Shown here one piece after another: positions 30,344 to 40,536 of a stretch of 64,000 nt of DNA (position 1 is its first letter; every line of letters begins with the position of its first letter). A program made the translations under genes and the position numbers. Below the pieces are notes generated by a model, which did not search any database, was not told the DNA's origin, and worked only from the letters and a program-made list of their open reading frames with translations. This DNA comes from Enterovibrio sp. JCM 19048 (GTDB lineage: Bacteria; Pseudomonadota; Gammaproteobacteria; Enterobacterales; Vibrionaceae): positions 186,001-250,000 of the forward strand of contig BAXE01000001.1 of the NCBI GenBank assembly GCA_001310415.1. Direction: 5' to 3'.

Positions 30344-31673
30344 TCAAAGTACGTAATGCAGTTGCTTGTTGGTTTCCCTGAGTGCCTGAACGTCGGCAGC
30401 GATATCTGCGTCCGGTCTTCTGCTTAACAGGCAATCCGCGATAAATTTAGCGACCTGCGGCATCTCCTCTGCAGTGAAACCTGCTCGCACGATTTCCGGT
30501 GTGCCAAACCTGAGCCCGTTCATGTCACCGTCAACCGGTGCAACCGGCAAGCCGATACCACAGGTCAGGATATTGGCCTGACGCAGCTTTTTCGCCATGG
30601 TCTGGCCGCCGCCAAAAGGGGCTGCCTGAATCGCAAACTGGTGCGAGTGGGACGCGTGAGTCCTTCGGCGCCATTCACCTGAAACACCGGAAGACCTTCT
30701 GCCATACAGCTTTTGCCAGTGCGGTATTGGTGGCGATCATTGCTTCGGAGTAGGCTTCACCAAAGGCTTTCCAATCCAGCAATGACACCGCGAGCGCAGC
30801 CGATTTAGCCGCATCAAAATTGGCGGTTAGACCGGGAAAGGCAATGGCATCGATGCTTTGCATCACCGTCGCGTCGTTGGAGACAATCAGCCCGCCCGGA
30901 GGCCCTCCCAGGCTTTTATAAGTGCTCATCGTCATTAAATGCGCGCCCTGTGAAAGCGGGTTTGGCCAGCTTTTCCCGGCGATAATCCCGCACTGGTGCG
31001 CGGCATCAAACAAAACGTAAGCCCCGACTTCATCGGCAATGGCGCGGATTTCGGCAACCGGATGAGGCAGTAGGTTCAGGCTGCCACCAATTGTGATGAG
31101 TTTGGGTTTGAGCGCATGCGCTTGCTGACGGAGCGCATCCAAATCAATCGTGTAGTGTTCGGCGTCGGCTTGCATTTCCACAATATTGAGACCGTAAAGT
31201 CCCGCCGCACCGGCATTGTGATGGGTAACATGTCCACCAATGGAAGCCGGTGGCACAAGAATGGTGTCGCCGGGCTTGGCGGTTGCCATAAAGGCATAGA
31301 GGTTTGCCATCGCACCGGATGCGACGCGGATCTCCGCGTATTTGGCATCGAAGACTTCGCAAGCGAGTTGCCCGGCAAGGATTTCGATTTTCTCGATAGC
31401 TTCCAACCCCATTTCATATTTATCGCCGGGGTATCCGAGGGAAGGGCGGGAACCAATACCTGACGCCAGCAGCGCTTCGGCTTTCGGGTTCATGATATTG
31501 GTGGCTGGGTTAAGGTTAATGCATTGCTGCTCGTGAATAGCCCGGTTTTGATCCGCCAGTTGATAGATGGCTTTCACTACCGCCTGCTCATCGTCCATTG
31601 CCACAGATTGCACCGTTTCACGCGCATATTGGTTGATTGCACCGTCAACCCAAGGTTTTTCATCAAACGCCAT
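30344..31673 (-). CDS. Serine hydroxymethyltransferase-like PLP enzyme (two frameshifts)
   Basis: Fold-type I PLP enzyme of the SHMT family but clearly diverged. Family features: ASGIGSRPSLGYPGDKYEMG, IRVASGAMANLYAFM, GHVTHHNAGAAGLYG, DAAHQCGIIAG, and the PLP lysine in MSTYKSLGGPPGGLI, where canonical GlyA has THK-TLRGPRGG. Two bases are missing near 30725 and 30665 (restoring SHSHQFAIQAAPFGGGQTMA); with them 443 aa. Divergent from a LysR regulator across a perfect inverted repeat, which suggests an inducible catabolic aldolase or transferase acting on a hydroxy-amino acid, not the housekeeping enzyme. Confidence 0.8.
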
Positions 31674-31748
31674 TTTCTGGTTTCCTTCCCGGTTTGTGAT
31701 GTCTCTATCTCAGACCGAACCACGTTTTTTCTCAAATGGATTATTTTT

Positions 31749-31781
31749 GGTTTAAGGCAAAAATAATTTTGGGCTTAAACC
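31749..31781. promoter_or_regulatory. Inverted repeat, candidate LysR operator
   Basis: Perfect 8-bp arms GGTTTAAG (31749-31756) and CTTAAACC (31774-31781), 17 bases apart, in the divergent region between the SHMT-like gene and its LysR gene, ending at the regulator's ATG. Confidence 0.55.
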
Positions 31782-32656
31782 ATGCGTTCTGTTCGTTTTC
31801 CACATCTTCCCCCGCTGGATTCTCTGGTCGCTTTTGAAGCCGCGGCTGAGCATGAAAGCTTTGCCAGAGCAGGAGAGGAGCTGTTCCTGACGGCCTCTGC
31901 GGTGGCCTATCAGGTGAAAAAATTAGAAACAACGCTGGGCTTTTCCCTTTTTGCCCGCCACGGGAAAGGTGTGTCACTGACACCGCAAGGCCAAGAATTA
32001 TTTACGCAGGTAAAGATTACCTTGCGGACGTTTGAGCAGGACGTAGAGCGTATCCGCCATGAAAAGCAGGCTCCGGTGAAACTGGCGACCCAGCATGCCA
32101 TTGCCCAGCTTTGGCTTCACCGCCGGTTAGGCGACTATCAGCACCTTTTCCCCGAACATGAGCTGGAAATCACTGCTGTTTCGACCATTTCCGGTCAGCC
32201 GGAAGAGACTGATCTCGCGTTGGCCTATTTCCAGCACGATCCCGGCAGCAAGTGGCAGAAGCTTTGGTGTGAGACTCTGGTACCCGTGTGTGCACCGGGT
32301 TATCAGGCGTCATCCCCAGTCTTTTTTCAGGACATGCACTGGCATGACGACTGGCGGTTCTGGCGCGAAGATAAACGCTTTGCCATGGTGAACAGCCGTT
32401 TGCGACGCTCCAGCCTTTACACCTTGTTGTTGCAGTCTGTGCTGGACGGGCAGGGCGTCATGGTCGGGCGTTTATCCTGCTCGAAGGTTATTTGGCGCGG
32501 GGAGAACTGGTTTTCTGGCCAGATGCGCATATCAACAGCGTCGAAAGCGGGGGCTACTACCTTTATTGCTCGCCTTCCTGCCGGGAACATGCGGTTGCCA
32601 ATCACTTTGTGAAGTGGCTGGTGGAACAAGAAAGCCGCCCGGAGGCGGCCTTATAA
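31782..32656 (+). CDS. LysR family regulator, GcvA-like (frameshifted)
   Basis: Starts MRSVRFPHLPPLDSLVAFEA, with the helix-turn-helix in HESFARAGEELFLTASAVAY and KKLETTLGFSLFARHGKGVS following, as in GcvA-type regulators. One C is missing near 32478; restored, the C-terminus reads LLEGYLARGELVFWPDAH and ends SRPEAAL at 32656 (291 aa). Divergent from the SHMT-like gene, its likely target. Confidence 0.85.
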
Positions 32657-32683
32657 AGCGTGTTGATTATCAAAACCGAATGA

Positions 32684-33830
32684 CTACATTGCGTTACGGA
32701 AGATCTCGCAGATCTCTTCGTGCGTTGCCTGTTTCGGGTTGGTGAAACCGCAGGCATCTTTCAGCGCGTTCTCAGCCAGTACCGGTATATCGTCTGCTTT
32801 CACATTCAACAGTTCCAGACCCGCAGGAATACCCACATCGGCAGACAATGCTTTAATGGCATCAATGGCAGCTTTCGCACCTTGTTCCGGCGTCAGCGCA
32901 TCCACACTCACTCCCATGGCCTTCGCTACATCACGCAGGCGCGCTGGGCAAACCTGAGCGTTGTAAGCCTGCACGTGCGGGAGTAAAACCGCATTACACA
33001 CGCCATGTGGCAAGTCGTAGAAACCACCCAACTGGTGCGCCATGCATGAACATAGCCAAGAGATGCATTGTTAAACGCCATACCCGCCATGAACTGCGCG
33101 TAGGCCATTTGCTCACGTGCTTCCAGATTCTGGCCATCCTTTACCGCGGTGCGCAGGTTAGCCTGAATAAGCTCAATCGCCTTGATGGCAACCGCATCGG
33201 TAATTGGCGTTGCAGCGGTGGAAACATAAGCTTCAACGGCGTGGGTTAGCGCATCCATCCCTGTTGCCGCCGTCAGCGACGCCGGTTTTGCCAGCATCAA
33301 CTCTGGGTCGTTCACCGAGATGAGCGGGGTTGTGTTCTTATCCACGATCGCCATTTTGATGTGGCGTGCTTCGTCGGTGATGATACAGAAGCGGGTCATT
33401 TCCGATGCGGTGCCTGCGGTGGTGTTAATCGCAATCAATGGCAACTGTGCTTTTGCAGATTGGTCTACGCCTTCGTAGTCAGCAATTTTGCCGCCATTGG
33501 CTGCTACCAGTGCAATGCCCTTCGCACAATCATGGGGGAACCACCACCCAGCGAGATAACAAAGTCACAGCTGTTTTCTTCCAGAATGGCCAGACCGGCT
33601 TCGACATTCGCAATGGTTGGGTTTGGCTGGGTGCCGTCAAAAATAGCGGTTTTAATGCCGCGCTCAGCCAACAGCGCCGAGACTTTGCCGACCACACCAA
33701 TCTCATTGAGGATCTTGTCGGTCACGATCAGGCCATGTTGGAAACCATGGGACTTAATTGCATCAGCGGCGTCTTCAAGGCAACCCGCGCCCATCAGGTT
33801 TACGGTAGGAATGAAAAAAGCACTCGTCAT
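32684..33830 (-). CDS. yiaY: Iron-containing alcohol dehydrogenase YiaY (two frameshifts)
   Basis: Group III Fe-dependent NAD alcohol dehydrogenase. Very close to E. coli YiaY as recalled: [69 protein letters not shown], and metal ligands in YVHAMAHQLGG and [13 protein letters not shown]. Frames change near 33540 (in the nucleotide-binding GGGSP segment) and near 33043; with two bases added it has 382 aa. Start at 33830 has GGAG 6 nt upstream. Alone in its transcription unit; substrate alcohol not determinable. Confidence 0.92.
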
Positions 33831-34130
33831 TACGTTCTCCAATGTAATTGTTATATGGATATGTAGGGTGCACAGAAAACCTGCCTATATTTTCTCAGTG
33901 TGCCCAGCTTTTGTAACACTACGAGGGTGTGCAAGAAGGTGATCGGGCTCAATCCGTTACTTAATCAATGGAATACAAGGCCAGGAACATGACCTAAGTC
34001 TTGTCTGTGGCTTCATAAGCTAATGATAATGTTACAAAATGTGTTGATTTGTTTCGGTTGGAGGCGGAGAGATAGGTTGGGAGATGTCGCATAAATTGCT
34101 GTTTAAAAAGGCATAATTAGGCGTTATATG
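33831..34130. other. Intergenic region upstream of yiaY
   Basis: About 300 bases carrying the yiaY promoter on the minus strand. No coding frame supported and no clear operator noticed. Confidence 0.4.
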
Positions 34131-34131
34131 A

Positions 34132-34162
34132 TGAAAAATGCCACTCATTGAGTGGCATTGTC
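34132..34162. terminator. Terminator hairpin after the MFS gene
   Basis: Stem AATGCCACTC / GAGTGGCATT around ATT; A-rich on the left, giving T on the minus strand. Confidence 0.75.
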
Positions 34163-34185
34163 TGTATTCGGCGTAACCGTCCGGA

Positions 34186-35482
34186 CTATGCAGCGGTTTG
34201 TTCTATCAGGGCTTTTTGCTTGCGTTTCAGGCCAACCAACACAATGGCACATGCCATACCCGTCAGGATACACCCAGTCCGATAGAGAAGATGGTCTGGT
34301 ACGCTGTCACTTTTTCAAAGTTATCGATGATCCAGCCATTCAGCGCGTACGCCCAAAACACAGAAGCGTAAGCCGCGAATGAACCGACGCTCATTGCTGA
34401 ACCGCTGATTTGCTTCGGCACACCCGCTTCTGCCACTGGCGCTAGATGATGCCTTTTGCCAGGAAGATGCTGAAAGAGAAAGCCATCAACAGCGCAATGT
34501 TCATAAACAGCATGTCAGGCGATTTCGGTAGCAGAATTACGCCCAGCAGACAGGTCGCAGTCAGGCCAAGGGAGAAAATCATCATTTTAACGGAAGATTT
34601 GAACACAAAGTCAGAGAGTGAACCTGCAATCAAACCCGCAACCACGCCCATCGCACCGGTGTTGATAATACCGAACAGCGCTGCCTGTGCAGTGGTGATG
34701 CCAAATACCGCTTCCAGATAAGGGACGGTGTAAATCAGGGTAATGTAAGTCCAGTAAACGGTCAGGGAAGTGAACGCTGCCAGCCAAACAGTTGGCATTT
34801 TCAGCACCTGGATCAGACCCATCAGCGCTGCTTTGTTTCTGCTTTCGCCGTTTTCAGGGTCGATACGGTTATCCGGCACGAACTTCCATACCAGATAAAT
34901 CATCGGAAGGATCAGCAGGGTGTAAACGACAATCGCGCCTTTGAACACCAGGATAGAACCGCCAACCAGTGCCATGATACCGACGATAACGGCGTTCATG
35001 CTCATTTCCATTGCGCGGCGCACAGATTCCAGCAAACCGAAGGCCATGCCTTTGTTGTTTTCACCGGACATCAGGCTGACACCATTCACCACCGACGGCC
35101 AGAAGACCGCATCTGTCATACCCCAAATACCGGCGATAACCGCAAGAACGGCAAAGTCAGGCTGGAAGATGATGATGTACATCATACTGATGAAGCGCAC
35201 CATCAGGCTGGTCATCAAAATTGAGCGGACAGAAAAACGGTTGTTGACCCAGCCAGCCGGAATATAGAAGAACATCGCAGAGCCGATCAGGGTAAACAGA
35301 ATACCCATCTGGGTGTTGTCGATATTCAGAACGTTGATCAGAAGGTTGTAAAACGTTCCTTTGAAGGCTTCAAAGGCGGAATAGATAATTTGTCCGGAGA
35401 AAACCACAGACATAAAGCCATAAAACTGTTTGTTGGAGTCGAATCCAATTTTACTAATCAGTTTTTCATAGGGCACCTGCAT
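34186..35482 (-). CDS. MFS transporter in operon with ugpQ (two frameshifts)
   Basis: Twelve-helix major facilitator; N-terminal helix stretch IIYSAFEAFKGTFYNLLINV and motif-like GWVNNRFSVRSIL after helix 2. Frames change near 34445 (restoring a frame with GVPKQISGSAMSVGSFAAYA) and near 34275 (GVSLTGMACAIVLVG). Two added bases give 432 aa. The ATG at 35482 is chosen over a TTG one codon upstream. It follows ugpQ by 38 nt. The pairing suggests uptake of glycerophosphodiesters or glycerol-3-phosphate, but the sequence is not an obvious GlpT, so that is inference. Confidence 0.8.
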
Positions 35483-35520
35483 CAAATGCTTGTAGGGTAG
35501 AGTTATCGTTATTGGTTGTA

Positions 35521-36264
35521 TCAGAACGCTTTTTTGTACTTTTTCGGAAACTGGTGGGCGATATCGGTAAACACACCGTCAACTCCCCAGTTAAATAGCT
35601 GGTTCGCCCTCGCCAGGTCGTTAACCGTGTAAACGTTGATGCCGTAGCCCGCCGCTTTCATCTTCAGGATTCTCTCTTTTGTCAGCCCCTTATCTTCCGG
35701 GTGGATATATTCGGCTTGACAGGCTTGCAAGATAGATTCCCAGTCATCCCAGAGGTTGGCGTTCTCGAACAAGCAGGCAATGCGTGTCTGTGGACGGCGT
35801 TTTTTGAATTCAGCCAGCGCGAGGTGGTTGAACGAAGAGATGATCAATTCACGTTCTGGATTCAGGTTTTCCAGCCCTGCAATCACGCCGTCAATCAGGC
35901 GCAGGGTGTTTTCCCAACCAGAGGTGCAGGATTTGATTTCGACGTTGATATTCAGTTCATGTTGATTCACCAGAGCAATGAACTGTTCAAACGTTGGGAT
36001 GCGTTCCCCTTCATAGGCGTCAGCAAACCAGTTGCCTGCATCAATCTTGGCAAGATCAGAATGGGTTAAATCGTAAAGGCTGCCGCATTGATCCGTGCAA
36101 CGTTCCAGGGTGTCGTCGTGCGAGAGCACAACCGTACCGTCGGCAAGAATATCAACGTCACATTCAAGCCATTGAATGCCATTTTCCCTGCACAGGGAGA
36201 AAGCGCTGAGGGTGTTTTCCGGGGCCAGTGATGACATACCGCGGTGAGCGAAAACAGTTTTCAT
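35521..36264 (-). CDS. ugpQ: Glycerophosphodiester phosphodiesterase UgpQ
   Basis: Hydrolyses glycerophosphodiesters to glycerol-3-phosphate and an alcohol. Intact, 247 aa, no signal peptide, so cytoplasmic as for UgpQ. Motifs: FAHRGMSSLAPENT with the catalytic His, ECDVDILADGTVVLSHDDTL with metal ligands, NVEIKS, and the C-terminal YTVNDLARANQLFNWGVDG. AAGGA RBS. First gene of a two-gene unit with the MFS transporter. Confidence 0.93.
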   Translation of the reverse strand: MKTVFAHRGMSSLAPENTLSAFSLCRENGIQWLECDVDILADGTVVLSHDDTLERCTDQCGSLYDLTHSDLAKIDAGNWFADAYEGERIPTFEQFIALVNQHELNINVEIKSCTSGWENTLRLIDGVIAGLENLNPERELIISSFNHLALAEFKKRRPQTRIACLFENANLWDDWESILQACQAEYIHPEDKGLTKERILKMKAAGYGINVYTVNDLARANQLFNWGVDGVFTDIAHQFPKKYKKAF

Positions 36265-36532
36265 TTTCTATTCATTCCTTCATTTCAGCTTGCTCAAACG
36301 AGCATTTGAGATAATTAGAGTTTTCACTCGAACATCTTGGCGTGAGTGTAAAGGTTTGATGAAACAGAAATTGTGATAGAAATTGGTTTTATTTCAGCAT
36401 CATTGTTAGCTAGGTCACGTTGCGCAAACATGTTCATAAAATAGTGATTTCCAGAACGGTGTTGGCAACAGGCAGAACGCGGGCAAGGGGAGGAGACGAA
36501 TTGAGGCCTTGGCTAAGTGCAACGCAGAGGTT

Positions 36533-37570
36533 CTACACCTCCCGCTGTGTACTGCTTTTTCGGAATTCGCTTGGCGTCATTCCCGTCATGCGCGAAACTC
36601 GCGGTTAAAGTTGGATTTGGTCTGGAATCCTGCGTTCATAAAATCTGGGTGACCGTGTCATCAGTGGAAAGCAACGCCTGTTTTGCATGCTCGATGCGAT
36701 AGGCATTGATGCGTTTGGAAATGTTCTCACCATGGATTTGATTCACCGCGATAGATATTTGTTTGGCAGGTATAGCCAGCTTACGGCTGAGTTTTGAAAG
36801 TGTGAGTTCCGGATCAAGATAGAGCGCGTTTTGGCGGATTTTGGCGTCCAGCAGGCTGGTGATTTCTTCGGCCTTTTCCTGGGTCATGACAGATGCCGCT
36901 TCTGTTTCTGTCTTTTGCGCAGGCTCGGCATCGTCCGGTTCTTCCGCCATCGGCGTATTCATTGCCGCAACGACAACGGCAATGGAGAGCACCGGCAATA
37001 GAATCAGGTGGGCGGCGGTGAGTATATAAAGCGAGAACTCCCCGCTGTTGAAAGCGAAATCGAGCGACATCAGGCTGTCTACCACCGCCGAAAAGATCAG
37101 CATCCATCCGGCGATATTTTCCGCCTTTCTAACCCCTTCCCAATTGCCCAGCGAGACATTGACCAGCTCTGTGTCTTTGCCCGAATAACGGATAAGCGCG
37201 ACACCGTACACCACGTAAATCAAGGTCAGGATTTCATCCAGCGGCAAACCAAGCCATGGCTGGGTGGTCACGCTGACAAGCACATAGAGAGGCCCGGCTG
37301 CATGAAGCAACGGGAGCTTTCCCTGTTTCCTGCTGGCGTGGGCGAATGCATACCAGGCAGCAACTGGGATCACGGATGCCAGAATAGGTTGGGCAATGCC
37401 GAACGCACTGATGTTGAATGTCCAGCGCAAACCCACCATTGCCGTCGTGCCCGCACAAAGCAGCAAAAACAGACAGGCTGTTTTTGCTGATCAGTAAATC
37501 TTGCATAGAGCGTAACCGCCAGCAGTCCAAGCAGCATGGAAACAACGAACGGCACTGGAATCGCAAGCAT
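36533..37570 (-). CDS. Membrane-anchored AraC family regulator (three frameshifts)
   Basis: The N-terminal two thirds hold about seven hydrophobic helices (for example LAIPVPFVVSMLLGLLAVTL), and the C-terminus is an AraC/XylS DNA-binding domain: LSRKLAIPAKQISIAVNQIH, then ISKRINAYRIEHAKQALL, and the second helix-turn-helix restored as GFQTKSNFNREFRAMTGMTP. Frames change near 37470, 36657 and 36597; three bases added give 346 aa. End at TAG 36533. Such membrane AraC proteins respond to unknown signals. Divergent from the DUF805 gene. Confidence 0.78.
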
Positions 37571-37753
37571 ATAACTTCCTGTTTTCAGAAATTTTCGCCA
37601 ATCGACAAAGGCTAAGGTTACCGCGCCCGAGCGGAATTGAAACTCAAATGTAGACAAATACCGGTTCAAGAACGACCTAAAACCCGTTCTAGGACGCCGG
37701 AATACGCGGTTTCTTCAACAATGACACCACACATTATTCGTGAGGTGACATTT

Positions 37754-38083
37754 ATGGACTACTACCTGATTGCTTGGAAACGTGGCTTTGACTTTTCGGG
37801 ACGCTCATCCCGCGAAGCGTTCTGGATGTTTATGTTGGTGCACTTTTTGGTGACGCTTGCATGCATCGCTTTTGATATCGCATTCGACACCTGGTTCGAC
37901 GCTATCTACGGCGTCGTCAGTTTCATTCCGATGATAGCCGCCATGGTAAGACGGCTGCATGACACAGACAGATCTGGCGGCTGGGTGTGGATTTTTTTAG
38001 TGCCGGTTGTTGGCCCGTTCTGGCTGGTGTATCTGCTTATTCAAACAAAATCCGACAACCGTGAAATGGAGGGCTTCGCATGA
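37754..38083 (+). CDS. DUF805 inner-membrane protein
   Basis: 109 aa, intact, starting MDYYLIAWKRGFDFSGRSSR. Family traits are FSGRSSREAFWMF, RRLHDTDRSGGWVW and three to four hydrophobic helices. GAGGTGACA serves as RBS; the frame is open further upstream without a better start. Its last codons overlap the next gene start by 4 nt (ATGA). Function unknown for the family. Confidence 0.88.
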   Translation: MDYYLIAWKRGFDFSGRSSREAFWMFMLVHFLVTLACIAFDIAFDTWFDAIYGVVSFIPMIAAMVRRLHDTDRSGGWVWIFLVPVVGPFWLVYLLIQTKSDNREMEGFA

Positions 38084-38575
38084 ATACCACAATCAAACTT
38101 AGCGCACTTCTGCTGGCTTTTGTCTCCACGGCTTTTGTCTCTACGTTTAGTTCGTCTGCAACCGTGATACCTGAAGGGGCGTATGGCGTCGTCACCGCAG
38201 AAACCATGACTCAAGGCGAATTGCTTTGGTTGAAAGGCCGGGTGGGGGATGCGGCTTACATCGTGCGATTGGAAGATGGAAATACCTGCACAATGACACT
38301 TCCAGTTGCCATTGGCAGTATTGCTGATGATTCCGATTCCAGCATAGGCGTTGAAACCACCAAAGGTTTTACCATCGCATCATGACTGAAAAGCTGAGTA
38401 ACGCGCTGCTGCAGGGCGAGCGGATTAACAGCAAAGACTGGCAGTTTGATTCGACGCTGCATTCATCTAAGACTGATGGCGTGGTTATCAGCGGTATTAG
38501 CGGAAAAGAGGGCTTTGTACTCAACTCAAGGAGACGCTGGATATCCTGGATGACGGGAGAAAACTATCCGTCTGA
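38080..38575 (+). CDS. Exported protein of unknown function (probably two frameshifts)
   Basis: Starts MNTTIKLSALLLAFVSTAFV, a clear signal peptide. The first frame stops at 38385, and a second frame begins in the overlap at 38382. The second lacks a signal peptide and its own RBS, and its end also looks shifted near 38530, beyond which another frame reads ETLDILDDGRKLSV. Joining all three needs two added bases and gives 165 aa, consistent with the pattern in this sequence. The alternative is two short overlapping genes. Coupled to the DUF805 gene upstream. Confidence 0.6.
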
Positions 38576-38667
38576 TTGCCTGTAAAGATTAGCCATGCCT
38601 TCTTTTATCCAAACAGGGGAGGCATGGTTTTTACTTTCGGCTATTTGGTGTGGCGCTGAGATATTGC

Positions 38668-39623
38668 CTAAATCAATCCCAATACTTTCAAGACCAGTGA
38701 GCCCACGCCGACAGTGATGCTGGAAAACAGCGTAGTCAGCCCAATAAGATTGGCGCTTAATATGGTGTTGCCGCCGGCTGCTTGGGTCATCGCATAACTG
38801 GCAGCTGCAACTGGCGCGGCGTTCATAAAGAACAAAATACCGAGTTCTGTTCCCCTGAAACCATACCAGTAGCCAATCAGCGTAAAAATGAACGGGGCGA
38901 CCATCAACTTGTTCGACGCGGCAAACCAGGTGGGAAATTTATCGTCTCTCATTGTCCGGAAATCCAAGCTCGCGCCCGTACATAACAGAGCCAGCGGCAG
39001 CGCGATTCTGGCGAGGTAGTTTCCTGTTTCGATAACAACCTTAGGCAGAGTGATGTTAACGGATGAAACCATAATGCCGAGAGCTATCGCGATAATCAGC
39101 GGATTCTTTACAAGATTGAGAAAGATAAGTTTGGTTGAATGAAGCTTGGAGCCAGTCGTTTTGGGTGATAAACAAATCACCGCCTGAATATTAAAGACCA
39201 CCGTAATAACAGCAACATACATTGCGGCTAATGCCACGGCCTGGCTGCCGAACGCATTTTCAACATAAGCAATACCGATAATGGCGGTATTGGCGCGAAA
39301 GCTCGCTTGAATCAGCACACCATGATCGGTTGAGTCTTTAAATGCCAGTTTGGTTGAAAGGGTAACAAAGAGGAAAAATGAGACTGTCATTGCCACTGAA
39401 AAGACAAGAAATTCAGTCGATTGGAAAAAGTTATGCTCAGAGGTGGCGATACTTAAAAACAGCATTGCTGGCAGGGCGACGTTAAACACAAGCGCGATGC
39501 TACATTGATAAAATTGGTATCTATCCAATTGATTTGTTTGAAAATAAAACCAAGGGCAAGAATAAAAAAGATCGGGGCGACGAGAGAAAGGGAAAACGCC
39601 AGTTGCTCCAAAATGTTCGACAT
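38668..39623 (-). CDS. AEC family transporter (frameshifted)
   Basis: Auxin-efflux-carrier-type permease; bacterial members move malate, malonate or similar acids. About ten hydrophobic segments; start MSNILEQLAFSLSLVAPIFF; helices such as NPLIIAIALGIMVSSVNITL and the ending ANLIGLTTLFSSITVGVGSL. One base is missing near 39490, restoring VASALVFNVALPAMLF-like continuity. 318 aa with one base added. Single gene. Confidence 0.85.
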
Positions 39624-39800
39624 TATTGTTTCTTCGTCTCGTAAGCGGGTTATTAACATAAAACTTACGCTATTAGTATGCCCTCACTCAACAACTAATA
39701 TTGCGACGTCTTTGTGTTTCCCTGCAGCCTGTTTCGCGGTTACGTCTGACTCGAATGATCTGGTAGAAGAAATCCGCTTTGGCTGAGCAAAGCGGATTCT

Positions 39801-40349
39801 CTATTTTTTACAAATACTTGGAAGTTGCTTCCCTGGCGTCGACTTCATGGGGGAGTTGGTGTAGCCGTAAACATACATTTGAAGCAGGTACTGTCGGGTT
39901 TGTTCCTCCAACCCCAATTCTTCAGCTTGTTTAACATGATAAAGTTCGTGCTCTAACAAGCCTCGTTGATTCTTGTAGCGGTTGGCAATCCAGATGCCAT
40001 AACCATAGGTATAACCCGCCATGTTGGAGCCAGCATATCCGGCTTTGTGGGCGATCTGGGAAAGGGTCGGATCTGTCGGGGATGGAAGTTTGTCGACATA
40101 GTATACGCGCACTTTTTCCGGGTACTGCACGCCAAGCTCTTTGGCGATGTCCAGGTAGTATTCTGAAAGGGGGGGCCCTTGTTCCAGCGCTTCATCCTGC
40201 GCAGTAAAAACAAATTCTTTGGCGGCAGGCATCAGAGCTTCCACACCATCGACCATTTGCTGTGGTGGGTTGGCGTAAATCTCGTCCTTGTTTTTGCAGG
40301 CGGTCAGTGCCAATAGGCTTAACGCTGCGGCGGCTACCATTTTATTCAT
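39801..40349 (-). CDS. Lipoprotein with HExxH motif
   Basis: 182 aa, intact. The lipobox LTAC at residues 15-18 predicts a lipoprotein. Near residue 135 the stretch GLLEHELYHVKQAEELGL has HELYH, a zincin-like HExxH, followed by an acidic residue (E) seven positions after the second His. That suggests a zinc metallopeptidase or a relic fold. I know no family name. Single gene, divergent from the binding-protein fusion at 40537. Confidence 0.75.
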   Translation of the reverse strand: MNKMVAAAALSLLALTACKNKDEIYANPPQQMVDGVEALMPAAKEFVFTAQDEALEQGPPLSEYYLDIAKELGVQYPEKVRVYYVDKLPSPTDPTLSQIAHKAGYAGSNMAGYTYGYGIWIANRYKNQRGLLEHELYHVKQAEELGLEEQTRQYLLQMYVYGYTNSPMKSTPGKQLPSICKK

Positions 40350-40536
40350 CCACTCACTCCATTGTTTGTATGAAATATCAGATAGTTGGAGAATATCACT
40401 CGATTCATTAATAGGAGCAAGCGTGCGCTGTATTTACGAGTGGAACCTAAACGCTGAAATCCTCAATACTTAGACCTTTTCCTTTAGGCGCGGTTGATAG
40501 ATTAGAAATAACAGCAACCAAAGGAGAAGTATCACC

